Assembly: GCA_037179385.1 (NCBI GenBank)
Contig: CM074187.1
Span: forward strand, 5,952,001 to 6,016,000
Direction of reading: 5' to 3'
DNA length: 64,000 nucleotides
From: Holothuria scabra
Lineage: Eukaryota > Echinodermata > Holothuroidea > Aspidochirotida > Holothuriidae
Positions 1 through 12,400 of the stretch are shown here, one piece after another. Within the stretch, counting starts at the first letter, position 1; every line of letters begins with the position of its first letter. The notes under the pieces were generated by a model. It was not told where the DNA came from. It saw nothing but the letters and a program-made list of their open reading frames with translations, and made no database searches. A program made the translations under genes and the position numbers.

Positions 1-1282
1 GCTTTACCAGTACATGCTTTTTATTCAAAGATCCATTATATTTTATCAATTTCAGTTTCTGTTCAATTTCTTCTTAGTTTATTACAGTATTATCATTTTG
101 TTTTCAAGGTAAATTCACAATCTGGACACAGTTTGCAATATATTTAATTAATTATTCAAGTCCTCACACCATGATTATGCAGCTTGTCAAATAGAATTAG
201 GTCATTCATATATAGTACTGGTAAATTTAGCAGCTTTGAATGGTTTCTTACCCCATAATTAGTTTACATCACATGACATGGCAATTCCAATTCTGTTATT
301 TTTTTCCATTAGTAATAGTTGTGACATATACTGTAAATATAAATATAGTGATATGAGGTAAAGCACAAAGTAATTACCTATTTTAAAGTGCTTTCACCTT
401 AAAGGTATGTCACAATTGGTACTGTAAGCCACTTTCATCTCTGGGCAAAAATCAACACTGTTTCAATGCAACACTCACACATGGGCAGTCAGCTGCTTCT
501 CAGCTAACTACCGTACACTAAATGTGTATACCCATCAGATGGGGCATGGCTTTTGAGGTATGTGAAAGCAATCTATAGGCCTATATGGTGGGCTTACAGT
601 AGCTGATGAACCAGGGTCAAAGTTCACCAAGAAAATAAATGCCATGCAATTCCAGCAGATCTGTAGAAGAGACACAGTTTAAGGGACAAAATGGTGTAGT
701 CTGTTAGCTGCTAATTCATGGACTCTCGTAGTTGCATGTTGATCTTTATTCAAATGTGCAGATTCCCTGAAGATGTACCAGATTGTTGTTACACATTTCT
801 TTAGTTACTGGTGTTTGTTACACCTCCCAAATTGGAACAATACTTTGCTGTTTGTAATTATATACCATAGGTTGGTGTTACCAGGGTGATGATGAAAGGG
901 TTCCCTAATTCATACAGTACTGTATACTAACTTGAAAACAACTGTCAAACATGAATACTTTCTTAAAAATAAATGGTCTACAGTATAACAGGGCTCAATT
1001 TCCATGGTTGTCCTATTGTCAGGGAGCATTGGATTAATTTAAAACCAATTTATACATAGTGATATGTGATTGTATGCATGGTATTTTGAGGATATGAGTT
1101 TATTGCTGGTGTTTATTGGTGATACTGATATGAAGTTACTTGTTTTATATTTGCAAGGTCGGTGTATTCTAATTTGCAATAATTTTTAGTGTGTTAAAAA
1201 ACTGAGCCAATAAGTTGATTGAAAATGGCAGCTGATTCTAAAAAAGAAATAGATAACTAATTTTGAATTTATATACTGTAAT
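1..1282. other. AT-rich non-coding DNA, no gene seen
   Basis: I find no open frame of convincing length, no splice-bordered coding segment and no recognisable transposon ends. The composition resembles the introns at the right end of the window. Part of the following sequence (1,690-2,450) is related to intron 1 of the sulfite-oxidase-like gene, so this may be intron or flank of a paralogous locus, but nothing here proves it. Confidence 0.5.
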
Positions 1283-1560
1283 CATGGGCGTCGGCAGAAA
1301 AAAGTCAGGGGGGCAAAATTTCTAGGGAGGGGCAAAACCTCCAAGTCACCATGAATTGACACAAAGCATGCAAAAATTTCAGCCCAAAATGCCTCCCAGA
1401 TCGCCAGAAATGGCACTTCTAAAGCCTATTTTTCGCATAGAAACTTGGAAAACATGTTTTGTTCGGGTTTTTGCTTTGATTTTTATACGTTTTTTCAAAT
1501 TTTTGATTTTCCAGGGGGGGCAAGTGCCCCCCCCCTTGCCCATACCTGCAGACGCCCATG
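1283..1560. mobile_element. hAT-type MITE (278 bp) with 8-bp target duplication
   Basis: The element starts CATGGGCGTCGGCAG and ends with the inverted copy CTGCAGACGCCCATG, 14 of 15 bases matching. It is flanked on both sides by the identical 8-mer ACTGTAAT (1,275-1,282 and 1,561-1,568). An 8-bp target duplication with short terminal inverted repeats is the signature of hAT transposons. It is too short to encode a transposase, so it is non-autonomous. Runs of G and C lie just inside each end. A second copy in the opposite orientation is at 29,530-29,774 and an end fragment is near 60,942. Its core (CCTCCCAGATCGCCAGAAAT) resembles the internal repeats of the Helentron-like elements. Confidence 0.88.
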
Positions 1561-1689
1561 ACTGTAATGACTTAGATTAAAGCCCTGCTGGAGCACGAAA
1601 ACGAGGGAGCGCTGTACACTTTATCTCACGCTGTGCCTCAAAATTGCTTGCGCCAACGAATTACCGAACTCGTCTATGCAAGCTCCATA

Positions 1690-2450
1690 TTTTTATTTCA
1701 ATACATAACATGTACAGAAATATTGTCACACTAACCACTGGTTGAAATATCTGTAAAGTAATATAGTGATCCTTAATCTGTGGTCAGTCTTCTTAAGAGT
1801 TTGAGAGAATGCTTTTTGAGTTTAGGGCAGTTAAGGTTAATCTACTCTAATGTTGAAAAAGTGATGCCAAGTTATTTTGGCAAGTAGGGAAAAAACTTTT
1901 CAGTTCCCAAGGAAGCTGTTACTTTTTGCACACTGCACTTTAGTTATTATTCACATTTACCTACTTACTGAGAATGTTTACATTTTGTGGTTAAAATTCC
2001 AGACCTCAGAGGCGTGGCTTCATACCTCTGTTAAATGGAGCATGAAGTAACTGTTAGATAATCTGCCTAATCGGACCATATTTGAAAGCTCTTTAGGAAA
2101 TATTTGCCGTCTTGAGAGGAATAAAGGAGTAAGCTTATATACAGTTTATTGAGTTAGTGCACAATTAACATGTGTCCAGGAGGCAAGACCAAAAGAAAAA
2201 AGTGTGAAATACAGTAAGAAATTAGCCTTTGTTGGTCTATTGTAGTCATTTGATAGATGTCAGTCACTGATCTCAATTTAGCTGCTTAATTAATTCCCAG
2301 TATGGTACACAATGATTATTTACATTGCTTACTATCGCGACATTATTATAAATATTGTCCTTCATGTATTTAATAATCTTTGAGCTTAAATGCATCAGGA
2401 TTATTTGAATGACAACACTACAATAATTATCCTAATGTATTTACGTCAAA
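1690..2450 (+). repeat. Diverged duplicate of intron DNA at 56,395-58,420
   Basis: Several blocks match in the same order and orientation. Examples are ATATTGTCACACTA (about 1,718 and 56,431), ACTGAGAATGTTTACATTTT (about 1,967 and 56,657), and a run around GTATGGTACACA (about 2,300 and 58,290) followed by AAATGCATCAGGAT. The spacing differs because of indels. The right-hand partner lies inside intron 1 of the sulfite-oxidase-like gene, so this may be a remnant of a duplicated locus. An old dispersed repeat family is the alternative. I could not find a paralogous exon next to it. Confidence 0.6.
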
Positions 2451-3684
2451 TAAAATCGGAAACAGTATTATCGCATAATTTTGTTTGAAGGAAGCAAAAT
2501 TGTTGGCGCGTTAGGTGCACAACGGCAGTAGGTTCCATTCAAGGCAAGTTTCTTCGAACAGTCGAAAAAGTCTAGCTACACCGCTATGACGAGTTTGACG
2601 ATATGTTTCAATAGTGCACCGAAAGTTCTGATCGGCTTGTCAGAAAAATTTTACTTTTTTAAAGGGGTACTTTTTGAAATAAAAATTTTCATCATAAAAA
2701 AAAACTAAGTTAAAAAAGCATGCAGCTTTCAAAACCCGGGAAGTGTCATTTCCTGTTAATTAGAGGTATATCGCTGCAAAAGGTAACAAAAAGTTTCATG
2801 GCGACACATTCGGGCAACTTAAAGGAAACAATGTTTCTTCAGCCTCCCTTCATAGTCCTTAATTCGTAATACTGGCCGAAAAAAGTTGTAAAAATATTGG
2901 GGATCCGAAAAATGGTAGTGGCGCATTTGATCTGGTTAACTTTTTCATCATTTTTAAAGTTGCTCAGTTTTGGTTTCCCGAAAGGAAAAACCTATGAAGT
3001 CATGCAGACAAGTTTCTCGCAAAACATGTTTAGGATCGTGCATTTAAGTGTTGACGTATACGGTACTATATGGTTCATCGACTTTCTTAACATTGCAGGT
3101 GCACAAGCACTTAACGACTACGTAGTGTCGACTGTCTGAAACCAATACCCTGTTTTATCGAAAATTGGTTTTGATGACTAAGCCAGGCAAGACCATTTTT
3201 AACGTGGGCAATTGTGTGCTCTGTTTCTGCAAAATAGTATCGTTGGGGTATTGAAGAAAAGATCCCGAACACTTCTGTCTGATTCGTTTTATACATTTTA
3301 TGCTAGTTTTAACTTTGAGGAACAGCAACTTTTGACGAGAGAAATATTTTTACCTTTTTTGAAACGTTTCTGACCTTTATTGGGCTTTGAGTTACGCAGT
3401 AGGTATCTATCGTGTCAAATGTGATTTAGAACGCGTGGAAGCCGAGAAAAAGCTAACAGAAAAAAGGCATACGGTATATGCATTAATAGCTTGCGTAGTG
3501 CCTCGGTGGCTTCCACCCCTTAGGTTGCCGCCCCTCAGTTGGTTTTTCGAAGCGGTGAGCTGAACGAAAAGAATTCGTCCGCCCCGTGGGCTAATGAATT
3601 AGCACTTTGGGGGAAGACATTTCCTTAGCAGTTATTTAAAGGCCTTCTGGTGGTTTTCACCTGGGTTTTGTTGAAAGAAGACAA
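2451..3684. other. Intergenic DNA, nothing recognised
   Basis: Only short frames are present and none has a recognisable domain. No terminal repeats, hairpins or splice-bordered exons could be supported. The stretch 3,490-3,680 is more GC-rich than its surroundings and abuts the 3' terminus of Helentron-like copy A. Confidence 0.5.
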
Positions 3685-4309
3685 CAAGACGAACGTCTAG
3701 ACGAGTTGCGGTGCAGACAAACCAAGTCGTCTTATACTTTTAAGGTGATTTGACGACTGTTAGCTACTTATAGCTTTTGGACTTTGAGCATGGACTCTTC
3801 TACTGTAACAAAGAAGTATATTTGCCTTTTTAAACAGGATATTCAAGGAGGTTTCCCTTCATGGGCTACTTCGTTTTCTGTACAATTCGCGCCAACCTAT
3901 GGTGACGCTCTGTTTAGAATAATCATCCTTCTTTCAGAGAGGTTGAATCCAACTCAATACCACAGAGTGCACTCTAATGGTCAACTATGCACCGACTCAA
4001 TAGTATGGTCAAAAAATGACCAATCAATGGTTAGATCTGACCATAAATTAGTAAATTTTTACCAAAGTTGGAGGTCAATGGTCTGACCATTGTTTAGGTC
4101 GGTGCATAGTGAATTAAATCAATGGTCAATTCGAGGCAAAGAGATGAAATGAACGAACGATTTGGCTAAAAATTTAGGAAAATCGGCCCATGTTTATGCA
4201 GGGTTTAGACTGTTGGCCCAATCAGCCTGGGGTCCAGGGGGCCGCTTTAATGGCCCCTGATGGGGTTCAGGGGACAAAGCCCTGGTAGGGGTCCATGGAG
4301 GGCTGGATA

Positions 4310-5380
4310 CTTTTGTAGGGGGTGGCTGGAGTTTACTATCTAAGCGTAGCGCCACCATCAGTTGGCGCGGAGGGTACAAAGAAAATTTTGGATTTTAAAA
4401 CCTCCCAGATGGCTAGAAATGGCATTTGCCAGGTTTATTTGTCTCTAATTCTGGTGAGAAAATTTTTTATTTTCTAAGATTCAAACACCCTTTTGAGATA
4501 CTGATTAGCTCAGTTCATTACTCCACTGAACTATGTATCCTAGGATCGCAAATCCGGAATCCTGCTGAATGTTGCAAGCAGCTGTTCCAGTGCACGCCTG
4601 AGTGAAGTATTTCCAGGGACGTAGGGGAGCATTTCACTTTTGGGGCACAAGATTTTTGCCCGAGAAATGTAATTCTGCCTGTAGGACAGTCAAAGCGGAG
4701 CGCCACCACTAGTTGGCGCGGAGCGTCCAGAAAATTTGAAAATTCGTCCCCCTCAGACAGTCAAAAATGACATTGCCCAGGCTTGAAAAGGTGATCCAAG
4801 CAGTCGCTTTTTTAAGTTTCAATTGCAGATAAACGCACGTTCGTTCCAAACTAAAATTCAACCAGAAAGACTAAGCGGAGCGCCACCATTAGTTGGCGCG
4901 AAGCGTACAAAACATTTTCAAATATCCGACCGCTCAGACAGTTGAAAATGGCATTGCCCGGGCTTATATGGGGATCTAAGCATTCGCTATTTTGAGTTTC
5001 CTTTTGTAAAAAATGATCACTTGAAACTTAGATTCTGCTATGAAGCGGTGTAAGTGGAGCACCACCATAAGTTGGGACGAAGCGTGCAGGAAATTGTGAA
5101 AAACCTGACCACTTCAGATAGTCAAAACCTTTGCTTATAGGGGGTCTTAGAAGTCACTAATTCGAGGGTCTGTTTGCACAAAAATTGTTCACTTGAAACT
5201 AAAATGCTGCTAGGAAGACTATCTGCGCGGAACTTCACCGTTGGTTGGCGCGAAGCGAACAGAAAATTTTGAAAAATCGGACCCCTGAGACAGTCGAAAA
5301 TGACATTTCCCAGACTTATAGGGGGATCTAAGCAGTCGCTATTTGATCAGAAAATTACCAGATAAAATGACTGCCAATCG
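4310..5380 (+). repeat. Internal ~175-bp degenerate repeats of Helentron copy A
   Basis: A motif close to GCGGAGCGCCACCATTAGTT followed by GGCGCGAAGCG recurs near 4,348, 4,696, 4,876, 5,055 and 5,226. This gives spacings of about 346, 180, 179 and 171 bp. Each copy is followed by an AGACAGTCAAAAATGACATT-like segment. The motif is itself an imperfect inverted repeat (GGCGC...GCGCC). Copy B has the same series. Copy C has lost most of it. Related units occur outside the elements at 11.5-13.7 kb and 30.6-31.4 kb. Confidence 0.8.
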
Positions 5381-6656
5381 ATGCATCCCGCATCATTTCG
5401 GGGAAACTACAAACCGGAATTGAAAACATGCTAATGAATTTTACTCTATTGCGACTCCTGGCTAAATTCAATATATATTGAAAAAAATGTGTGCCCCAAC
5501 TTCCTGCTATATATGATTTTACTTTTGAAAAAATTAAGGCCTATGGGGATCTTATAGCAGTCGCTATTTTGATCAGAAGAATCAGATAAAATGTACCACT
5601 ACCATTGGATGAAATGAAGTAGATGATTTTTCTTCTATTAGTAACACTTATTGACAGAATTGTCACGTTACACGGTGTGTTGAAATGAATTTTCAAGCAG
5701 ACTTACGGGAAGACATTCTCACCCTACATCATTAAATTATCGAAAATCAGATTACCCGATTCTCATAACCATTGCCCGTATTTGGCAATAGTTGCAATAG
5801 TTGAACAAATCACTTGAAAGAGAAAAAATGCATTTTATGATGAATAAGTTAAACGTTTTCCTGATAACACCACAACTCCCTGACATAATTATAACAAACT
5901 AGAGAATAATTAGCTCATAAATATCTTGCGAACTTTCCATTTCCGAAAAGGGCAAAGAGATGAAACGAACGAGCCACTTAGCTAGAAATTTACAGTTGCG
6001 AAATGTCTTGAAATGTTCAAATCTTCGTCCGAAAACCAACAATTTGACCCTCTGTGCACGGTCTAAATTTAGTGTCTACGTCACATAACATAAGCTGATA
6101 AGGGTCAACTTATAGTAAGCAGAAAGTTGCAACTTCCCGTATTAAAGGGCCAAACTTTTCACCCCAAACTACAATATTGCAGACGGATTGTTGGAATGAT
6201 GAAATTCGTCTTCTACGGAATCTTTTACTCGACAGTTTATTCGTTTTCATAGAACTGTCTTACTTATTGCTTTCATTAGGTAATCGTTTCATCAATGGCG
6301 AGTCATGGCCATACATAAACTTACTACAATGACAATATTTTCTTCCGTAGTAAAAGGACATCGTCAAAGAAGCGACAAAAGTCCTTGCTATAGAATGCAA
6401 TAAGAAACGTGTCTGGTTAATATGTTATGACAGACGAATCGCAGCTAATAGCTATAAATTATAAACATCGACATTTTGGTATTCACGTTTCATTATAGGA
6501 CGTAAAAATCATGCAATGTATCTTTATGATTGATTACTGGATGGTTCGACACTATGATTTGTGTAAGACAATATCGTTCAAGTTTGATTAAATGCTGAAC
6601 TTAGGAAATAATTGGGGAAGGGATACTAGTGACGTATATGAACGGGACTAATACCG

Positions 6657-6740
6657 GGAGCTGCTACTAAAGGCAGCTCCATGCTGTGAGTTTTTAATAT
6701 AGTTCTTCTGTCAATGCAACCATGGGACGACCCCATGGTT
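6657..6740. other. Two adjacent conserved hairpins in Helentron copy A
   Basis: The first hairpin pairs GGAGCTGC with GCAGCTCC (6,657-6,680). The second pairs AACCATGGG with CCCATGGTT around ACGA (6,718-6,740). Both are kept in copy B (about 17,698-17,785) and copy C (about 22,870-22,955) although the surrounding ORF is decayed. In coding orientation they lie about 0.5 kb downstream of the OTU-DUF6570 frame. Their function is unknown. Confidence 0.6.
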
Positions 6741-7173
6741 TTTCACGGACACGGATGAGTGATATGTATGACTTTGCAGTGAAGACAAAAGGTAGCACAC
6801 CACCAATTAAAGGGGGTCCCGCCGAAGGAGGTTACCCTACGAATTTAACACCCTAGAAAAACTTTTTTTTTTGGGGGGGGGGGGGAGGGAGATAAGACCA
6901 TGTTAGTGAAGAGATGTGTTCAATTTGTGATCTCTATGTGGTAGGAAAGTAGTCGAAGTAATCATTCAAAGAAAATTGAAGTTATTTCAGGCATTTTTTG
7001 CAATATATCCTTCCGCGATGCAAAACGGCATTTTGAATGAGTCAAAACACAGGAACCTGACTACTCTATTATACAGGCCCTCCTAGCACGAACTCAACAT
7101 CGTGTAGGCAAATAATGGTGGTGTTAATAAAAGAGGGGCAGCAGACCCACTTACCAGAAGTTGTTTATCCTTT

Positions 7174-8704
7174 TCAAAACGTGTCTTCCTTTCCTAAGTC
7201 ATTGTTGTGTATCTTGATATCCTTATTTTCTATCAGCCAACGAGCAGCAAGAACAACACTTCTAGGCCTAACATTTTCAGAAAAAACAGCCGTTTTATAA
7301 CTTCATTTCCTCTTAAATTTGACAGGAATTACTTGGCTCTCTTCAAGTCTTATAGGTAAAGTTTTAATTGTTGTCACCACATCAGACGGGACATTAACAA
7401 CATTTTCCTTAATACTAAATTGCCCTCCTCGAGGAAGCTCACGCAACTGCATAAAAGGTGTTCGCAAAGCAACCAACCTTTCTTCAAGACGATGTAATTT
7501 CAATTCTTCTGGTATCTCATATATTTTCATATTATTATCTCGACTTAATAACGGAACTCTACCTTCTTTTATATAATTTAAACAGGTTTTACAGACCATC
7601 CTTTATCTATATCTTCTTCCTGCTTACAAATACTAGTTTTTCCACTAAATCTAACTAAATTCACCCACAGTGCAAATTCTTTATACCTTAACTGCTCACA
7701 ATAAAAGCAAACATATGTAGGCCCCGCCATAATTTTATTCCAAAAGCGATGTCGCAATTCTCTAATTGGACTCTCCTCTTCTTTTCTAAATTGACGCTTA
7801 CTTATTTGTTCTCTAAGCATCATTTTAGTACTATCACTTGCAATACCCACACTACGTTTTATCACAAAACCTTTATTTTCCCAACATTTATACATATCTT
7901 CAGTCACTCCCATAGACCCTTTCACTAATATATGATTACTCCCCTCATTTAAACAAACATCTGCTCTCTTCACATAACTTTGCATTGACATTTGATTACG
8001 CTCCTCTTCAAATAAAATGTCTCCTATTTTCAATATGTTACATTTAACACCGAAAAATTCTTCACTATGTTCATTAACACAACCCCTCTTCAACCAATTC
8101 TCTATAACGCTGCTCTCATGTACAGATATCTTCTATTTCCAACACTACGTCATAATGTACTCCACCTGTATTGACTAAATAAATGTCACGTTTTTCCCGA
8201 TTAACTACACAATGAACGTACAATGATTATCTATACCCCTGTAACCAGTAATGCCAAACACCGAAAAAACAATTACCATCCCCACGTACTTTTCTCACAC
8301 GAATCGGCCTACTCTCAACTGAAACACATTTTCCTATTTCAATAGACGGCAAATCAAACCCCCCAGTTTTCACAAAACCATGTTTAAAACTATCTACACA
8401 AGCTTCCTAAACATTTTTTCTCTCCAGCAGGTATCAACAACGAAAAAATAAAATGTACATGTAGATCTTTCGGAACGTATAAATAATACCTCACGATCGT
8501 CATGTTCCCTACTTTCCCCATCATCACACCTCTGACTTTTTTCACATTCACTAGAACTTTTTTTTGGTTTGTTCCCAACTCTGATATCATCATTTTTCTC
8601 CTCTTCATAACTTTTATCTTGAAATTCACCCCATACTTTCTTTTTCTTTGTTGCCAACCTTTCATTTCTAAATTAAAATTCTTTGAACGGCCCTTCTTAG
8701 GCAT
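7174..8704 (-). pseudogene. Broken OTU protease-DUF6570 ORF, Helentron copy A
   Basis: The frame starts with a basic, lysine-rich N-terminus (MPKKGRSKNF) and should run through an OTU cysteine-protease domain into a cysteine-bearing DUF6570-like region. In this copy the OTU part is interrupted by indels near 8,220-8,400, and the 3' half is split into two frames near 7,580. The recognisable DUF6570-like part shows a pair of Cys-X2-Cys motifs, then GRVPLLSRDNN and YEIPEELKLHRLEERLVALR. That layout is known from the region just upstream of the Helitron_like_N domain in animal Helitrons. The frame stops at 7,174 before any Rep or helicase motif. OTU and DUF6570 assignments rest on motif recognition only. 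Confidence 0.7.
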
Positions 8705-9446
8705 TGTAATATTCTCCACATAATTTTTAACTTTAAAATAACAAATTTACCATAACCAGACACCTTGATATAACACAAATATTAATACTCGCCAAGTCAT
8801 GCAAATAATATTTACCTGCCAACTGACCAATAACAATGTTTCCCTCCAACAGAAACTTACTTTGTGAATATTATCGTTAGTGTGAGAAATTCAGCCCTTT
8901 AAAGTCACAAAAACAGTGAACAAAACTCCTCTAAACTGTTAAACTTTTTACTTCACCGCAACCCCGACCATGCCACTTGAAAAGAATAAATCCCTACAAA
9001 GGGATATATACTCAAAATAAATATATATAAATATATATAAATAGAACTTTTCTATTTTAGAACTTAAAAAAGTTCTATTTAAATACATATAAATACTCAA
9101 AATTCACTAAACACCAATCTGTAATGAATTAAAAAAAAAAAAAACAACCAAAATGATGGCGCTGTGTTAAATTAACAAACAACCTTTTCCCCAGAGTACA
9201 TACGGACCTGGTTTTTCCGCAAGATTGTTACTAAAAATAGAACACGTTTCCAAATTTTACATGAAAAAACCCCAATTTTACACTCTCACGAAAGTCATAT
9301 TTTCACCAAAACTTAAAAACACGAAAGAGAAGTACCATCCCTACAAATTGCACTAAACCGTATTTCGATACCACAAAGCATCTAGAAGGAGATAGAAATA
9401 AAGTGCCGGAAAAGTCAGAAATTGACATCGCGATAGTAACTGCAAT

Positions 9447-9482
9447 AGTTGCGGTGCTGCCTGCAAGGCAGGCACCGCAACT
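9447..9482. repeat. Terminal 36-bp palindrome of Helentron copy A
   Basis: AGTTGCGGTGC pairs with GCACCGCAACT and the inner TGCCTGC pairs with GCAGGCA, making a near-perfect hairpin. The same palindrome marks the corresponding end of copies B (25,064-25,099) and C (20,206-20,241). It gives a sharp element boundary, because the flanks differ immediately beyond the following As. Confidence 0.85.
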
Positions 9483-12400
9483 AAAAACAGGTATCTCATT
9501 TTAAAGATTGGTTAGTTTTGTTAAAAATACCTCGGCTTTTCAACAAAGCCACAAAAAAGTTATTTAATGTGGGCACATTGTCTCTGATTCCTTTTGTTTT
9601 TCTTTATAAGTCCATTTTGCCCTTGAAGTTTATACTGTTGGAATGATGATACCTTTGCCAGATCAAATATTACCCTCCACCATGCGTAGAGTACAACCGC
9701 CACTGCTGCTTAATATTGCCTGCCGCGCCATCAAAATCGAAAATAAATTGCATGTAAAGTCAAATAATGTGCCGCGATGACATCACAGATTCCCTATGAT
9801 GCACCAAATCAAAAGAAAAAATGCCTTACTGTATAAATTTGTATCTTCCGAACGCTAAATGCTATTGAGATGCAGTCTTCGCCTCCTAAATTTTTTTTCT
9901 GTATATCTTGAAGTAATGATATTTGCCTCCGGAATATGCCTTTAATTATCCTTTCGGGAAACGTTTCACAACTCACTTTAATTTTGATTATTAAAATGAA
10001 CATTCAATTGCAAAAGAAAGCTGAAAGTAACGATTTCTTACATCCTTCTGGCTGGCAATTGCCATTTCCAATTTTTTTTCACCAGAGAATGCAGGGGAGG
10101 GGACTGGAGCCACCAGGATATTGCCTTGTATCCCCACTTGCCTCTCCCCGAAATGAAGGGTAAAAAATGGAAGAATGTGTTTAAGGGAAAATCACAAATT
10201 ACCCCTTCACGGAGTCTTAGTGTTTGTTTTGACAAAAGGTTACTGAAGCATGCAGTAGTTAAGAGACCGATATTACAGAGTAAAACAATTGAAATAAAAA
10301 TGGAGCTGAATTGTTTCATTGCCCTTTCCGGTGTAGAGATTATAAACAAAGAAGAATTGTTACTCTTGTTTCTTATTCAGAAAATGCACCTTGGCCCATA
10401 TGTTTAAAAGAGAATGAATCATGGATTTGTGAGCAAATGTGCAAGATTTTGTCAAATATACAAAATTTTTAACCTCCTCCAGTTAATGTGAAACAGAGTT
10501 GAGAGATCAGAGTTTCATGGGGGAGGGATTGAAAGGGGGAGGAAAGACATCTCAGCGGTGGCTTCCCCTCAAATTGTTCAGTGTGCAACTGCCCTACACA
10601 AACTGTTTGCAATCTAATTCTGATCCGTAAATGCCCTTACATTAGAGGATGAACTACACCTAACCCTGGCACAGTGCAAGTGCTGGGCACATGAGCAGTG
10701 TATACCATGGTAGTCGATACTGAAGATGGATGACATTTTGTAGGAGAGAGATTGGTGCGAAATATAATAATCGTTACAATGCCGAATATCTTGACCCCAA
10801 AAAGGGATAGCTTATTAGATTATAACGAAAGAAAAGTACTGATATTTTTTTCCGGAACCAGTTACAAAATTACCGGTGCTACTGGTAGTGGTGCTTATGT
10901 GAAAACCGGTAAACTGTTAAATCAATTAAGTACAGGGTTGTGCGACAGCAGGGTTGTGCGACAGCACCCTTGCTGCTCTGGTTTATCTTGCTTTATAAGA
11001 TTTGCGGTCACTTTCTGGCTAAAAGCGTAATCTATTCTCTGTTGTTAGTTTTGTACGGTATGTTCCTTGAAAGTTTGTTAGAAAGTGTTGGTATTTTGGT
11101 ATTTGTCCTCGAAAAAGGGCAAAACCCGGGCTTAAATAAGTCGTTCTTGAAATTGAGTGGCGAACGGTAAAATGGGGTGGGGGAGGGGTAATATGTGTAT
11201 TGGCATATTTATACAGGATAGTATGCAGTCTTTTATCCACATACTAGTGACAAATGGTCTGACTGAAAAATTTATTTGAAGGTACCTTGTAACGTGACAT
11301 ATTTTCAAATACGTTGGAACTTAAAAGCATTTGTATTCTGAAATTGGGGCAGTCACGTAAAAATTTCATTTATTTAGTGAACCTAATTCCGTTGGATAGT
11401 CCCCCTAGCCCCGAAAAGAGACAAGACCATTACATTTACTTGTAGCAGTACCTTTTATCTGGTACTTTTTTATCATTTAGCATTTTTTCTGTCAAAGGAA
11501 AGCTCAAAATAACGACTGCTTCATTTCTAGTTACAAGTCTGGGAAATGCCATTCCGGCTACCTGAGGGGTTAGATTTTTCAACAATTTTCTGTACGCTCC
11601 GCGCCAACTGATTGTGGCACTCCGCATAGACAGTACTTTGGTCGAACAGATTACTTTACAGAACAAAGCATGCTTGTAAATTATTTTTCGTTTTGGGGCA
11701 GTATTATCAAGTAAAAATTTTATTGTGAAAGAAAGCTCGAAAGCTGACTTCCTAAATTATACTTTCGAACACGGAAAGTGCATTTCCTGCTGTCTGGGGT
11801 TCTCAGTTTTTCAAAACTTTCTGCGCGCTAAGCTTAGATGGTCTTTCGGGGAGGATTACACTTTTCGGACAAAAGGAATTCTGCTTTCTCCCAAGTGAAA
11901 CGCTCCAGTACGCCTATGACAATAAAATAAAATATGAAACTTCGAATATATGCGAAACCAAACTTTTTCCTCGGGAGAATGTTCCAATATGGTCTGAGGG
12001 CCCGAATCTGCATGATGATATTTAGTAACCCGAACAAAACTACAGATCACCCCCTACTTGAATTTTCTCATGAGAAGGTAAGAATATTCCAGAAAACGCC
12101 CAAACTGTCATAAGCTTTACAATTTTTTCTCCAATATAAGCTTCAAATTGTTAAAAGTGGCAAAATTTGCGAATTCCGATGGATACTCCGTATAATAACT
12201 AACCAAAGCCAACTCTGTTAATCACCCGGCATACTACCTAATTTTGCTCTTGAAAGGCATATAACTTAAAAAAAGCCAAATATTCATAACAACCTTACCA
12301 AAGAACCATTTTTTTTCATTAAATTCCAAAATTTCTCCAATACAATAAGCCCTTAATTTTCAAATCTTCGTTCAAAAAGGAAAAAACTTACCGGACAAAC

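Larger units (their letters stand above)
3685..9482 (-). mobile_element. Helentron/Helitron2-like element, copy A (5.8 kb, non-autonomous)
   Basis: The 5' end, in coding orientation, is the 36-bp palindrome at 9,447-9,482, beginning AGTTGCGGTGCC when read inward. The 3' end at 3,685 ends with an inverted copy of that motif followed by the palindrome CGTCTAGACG and a terminal GTTCGTCTTG. A terminal 5' motif with an offset inverted copy near a hairpin-bearing 3' end is the asymmetric-terminal-repeat layout known for Helentrons (Helitron2). No Rep or helicase domain is seen, so this copy would need enzymes supplied in trans. It contains one broken OTU-DUF6570 ORF, a block of ~175-bp repeats and two conserved hairpins. 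Flanking As are consistent with the T-rich target preference of this group. Copies B and C are about the same sequence, with scattered indels. Confidence 0.75.
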
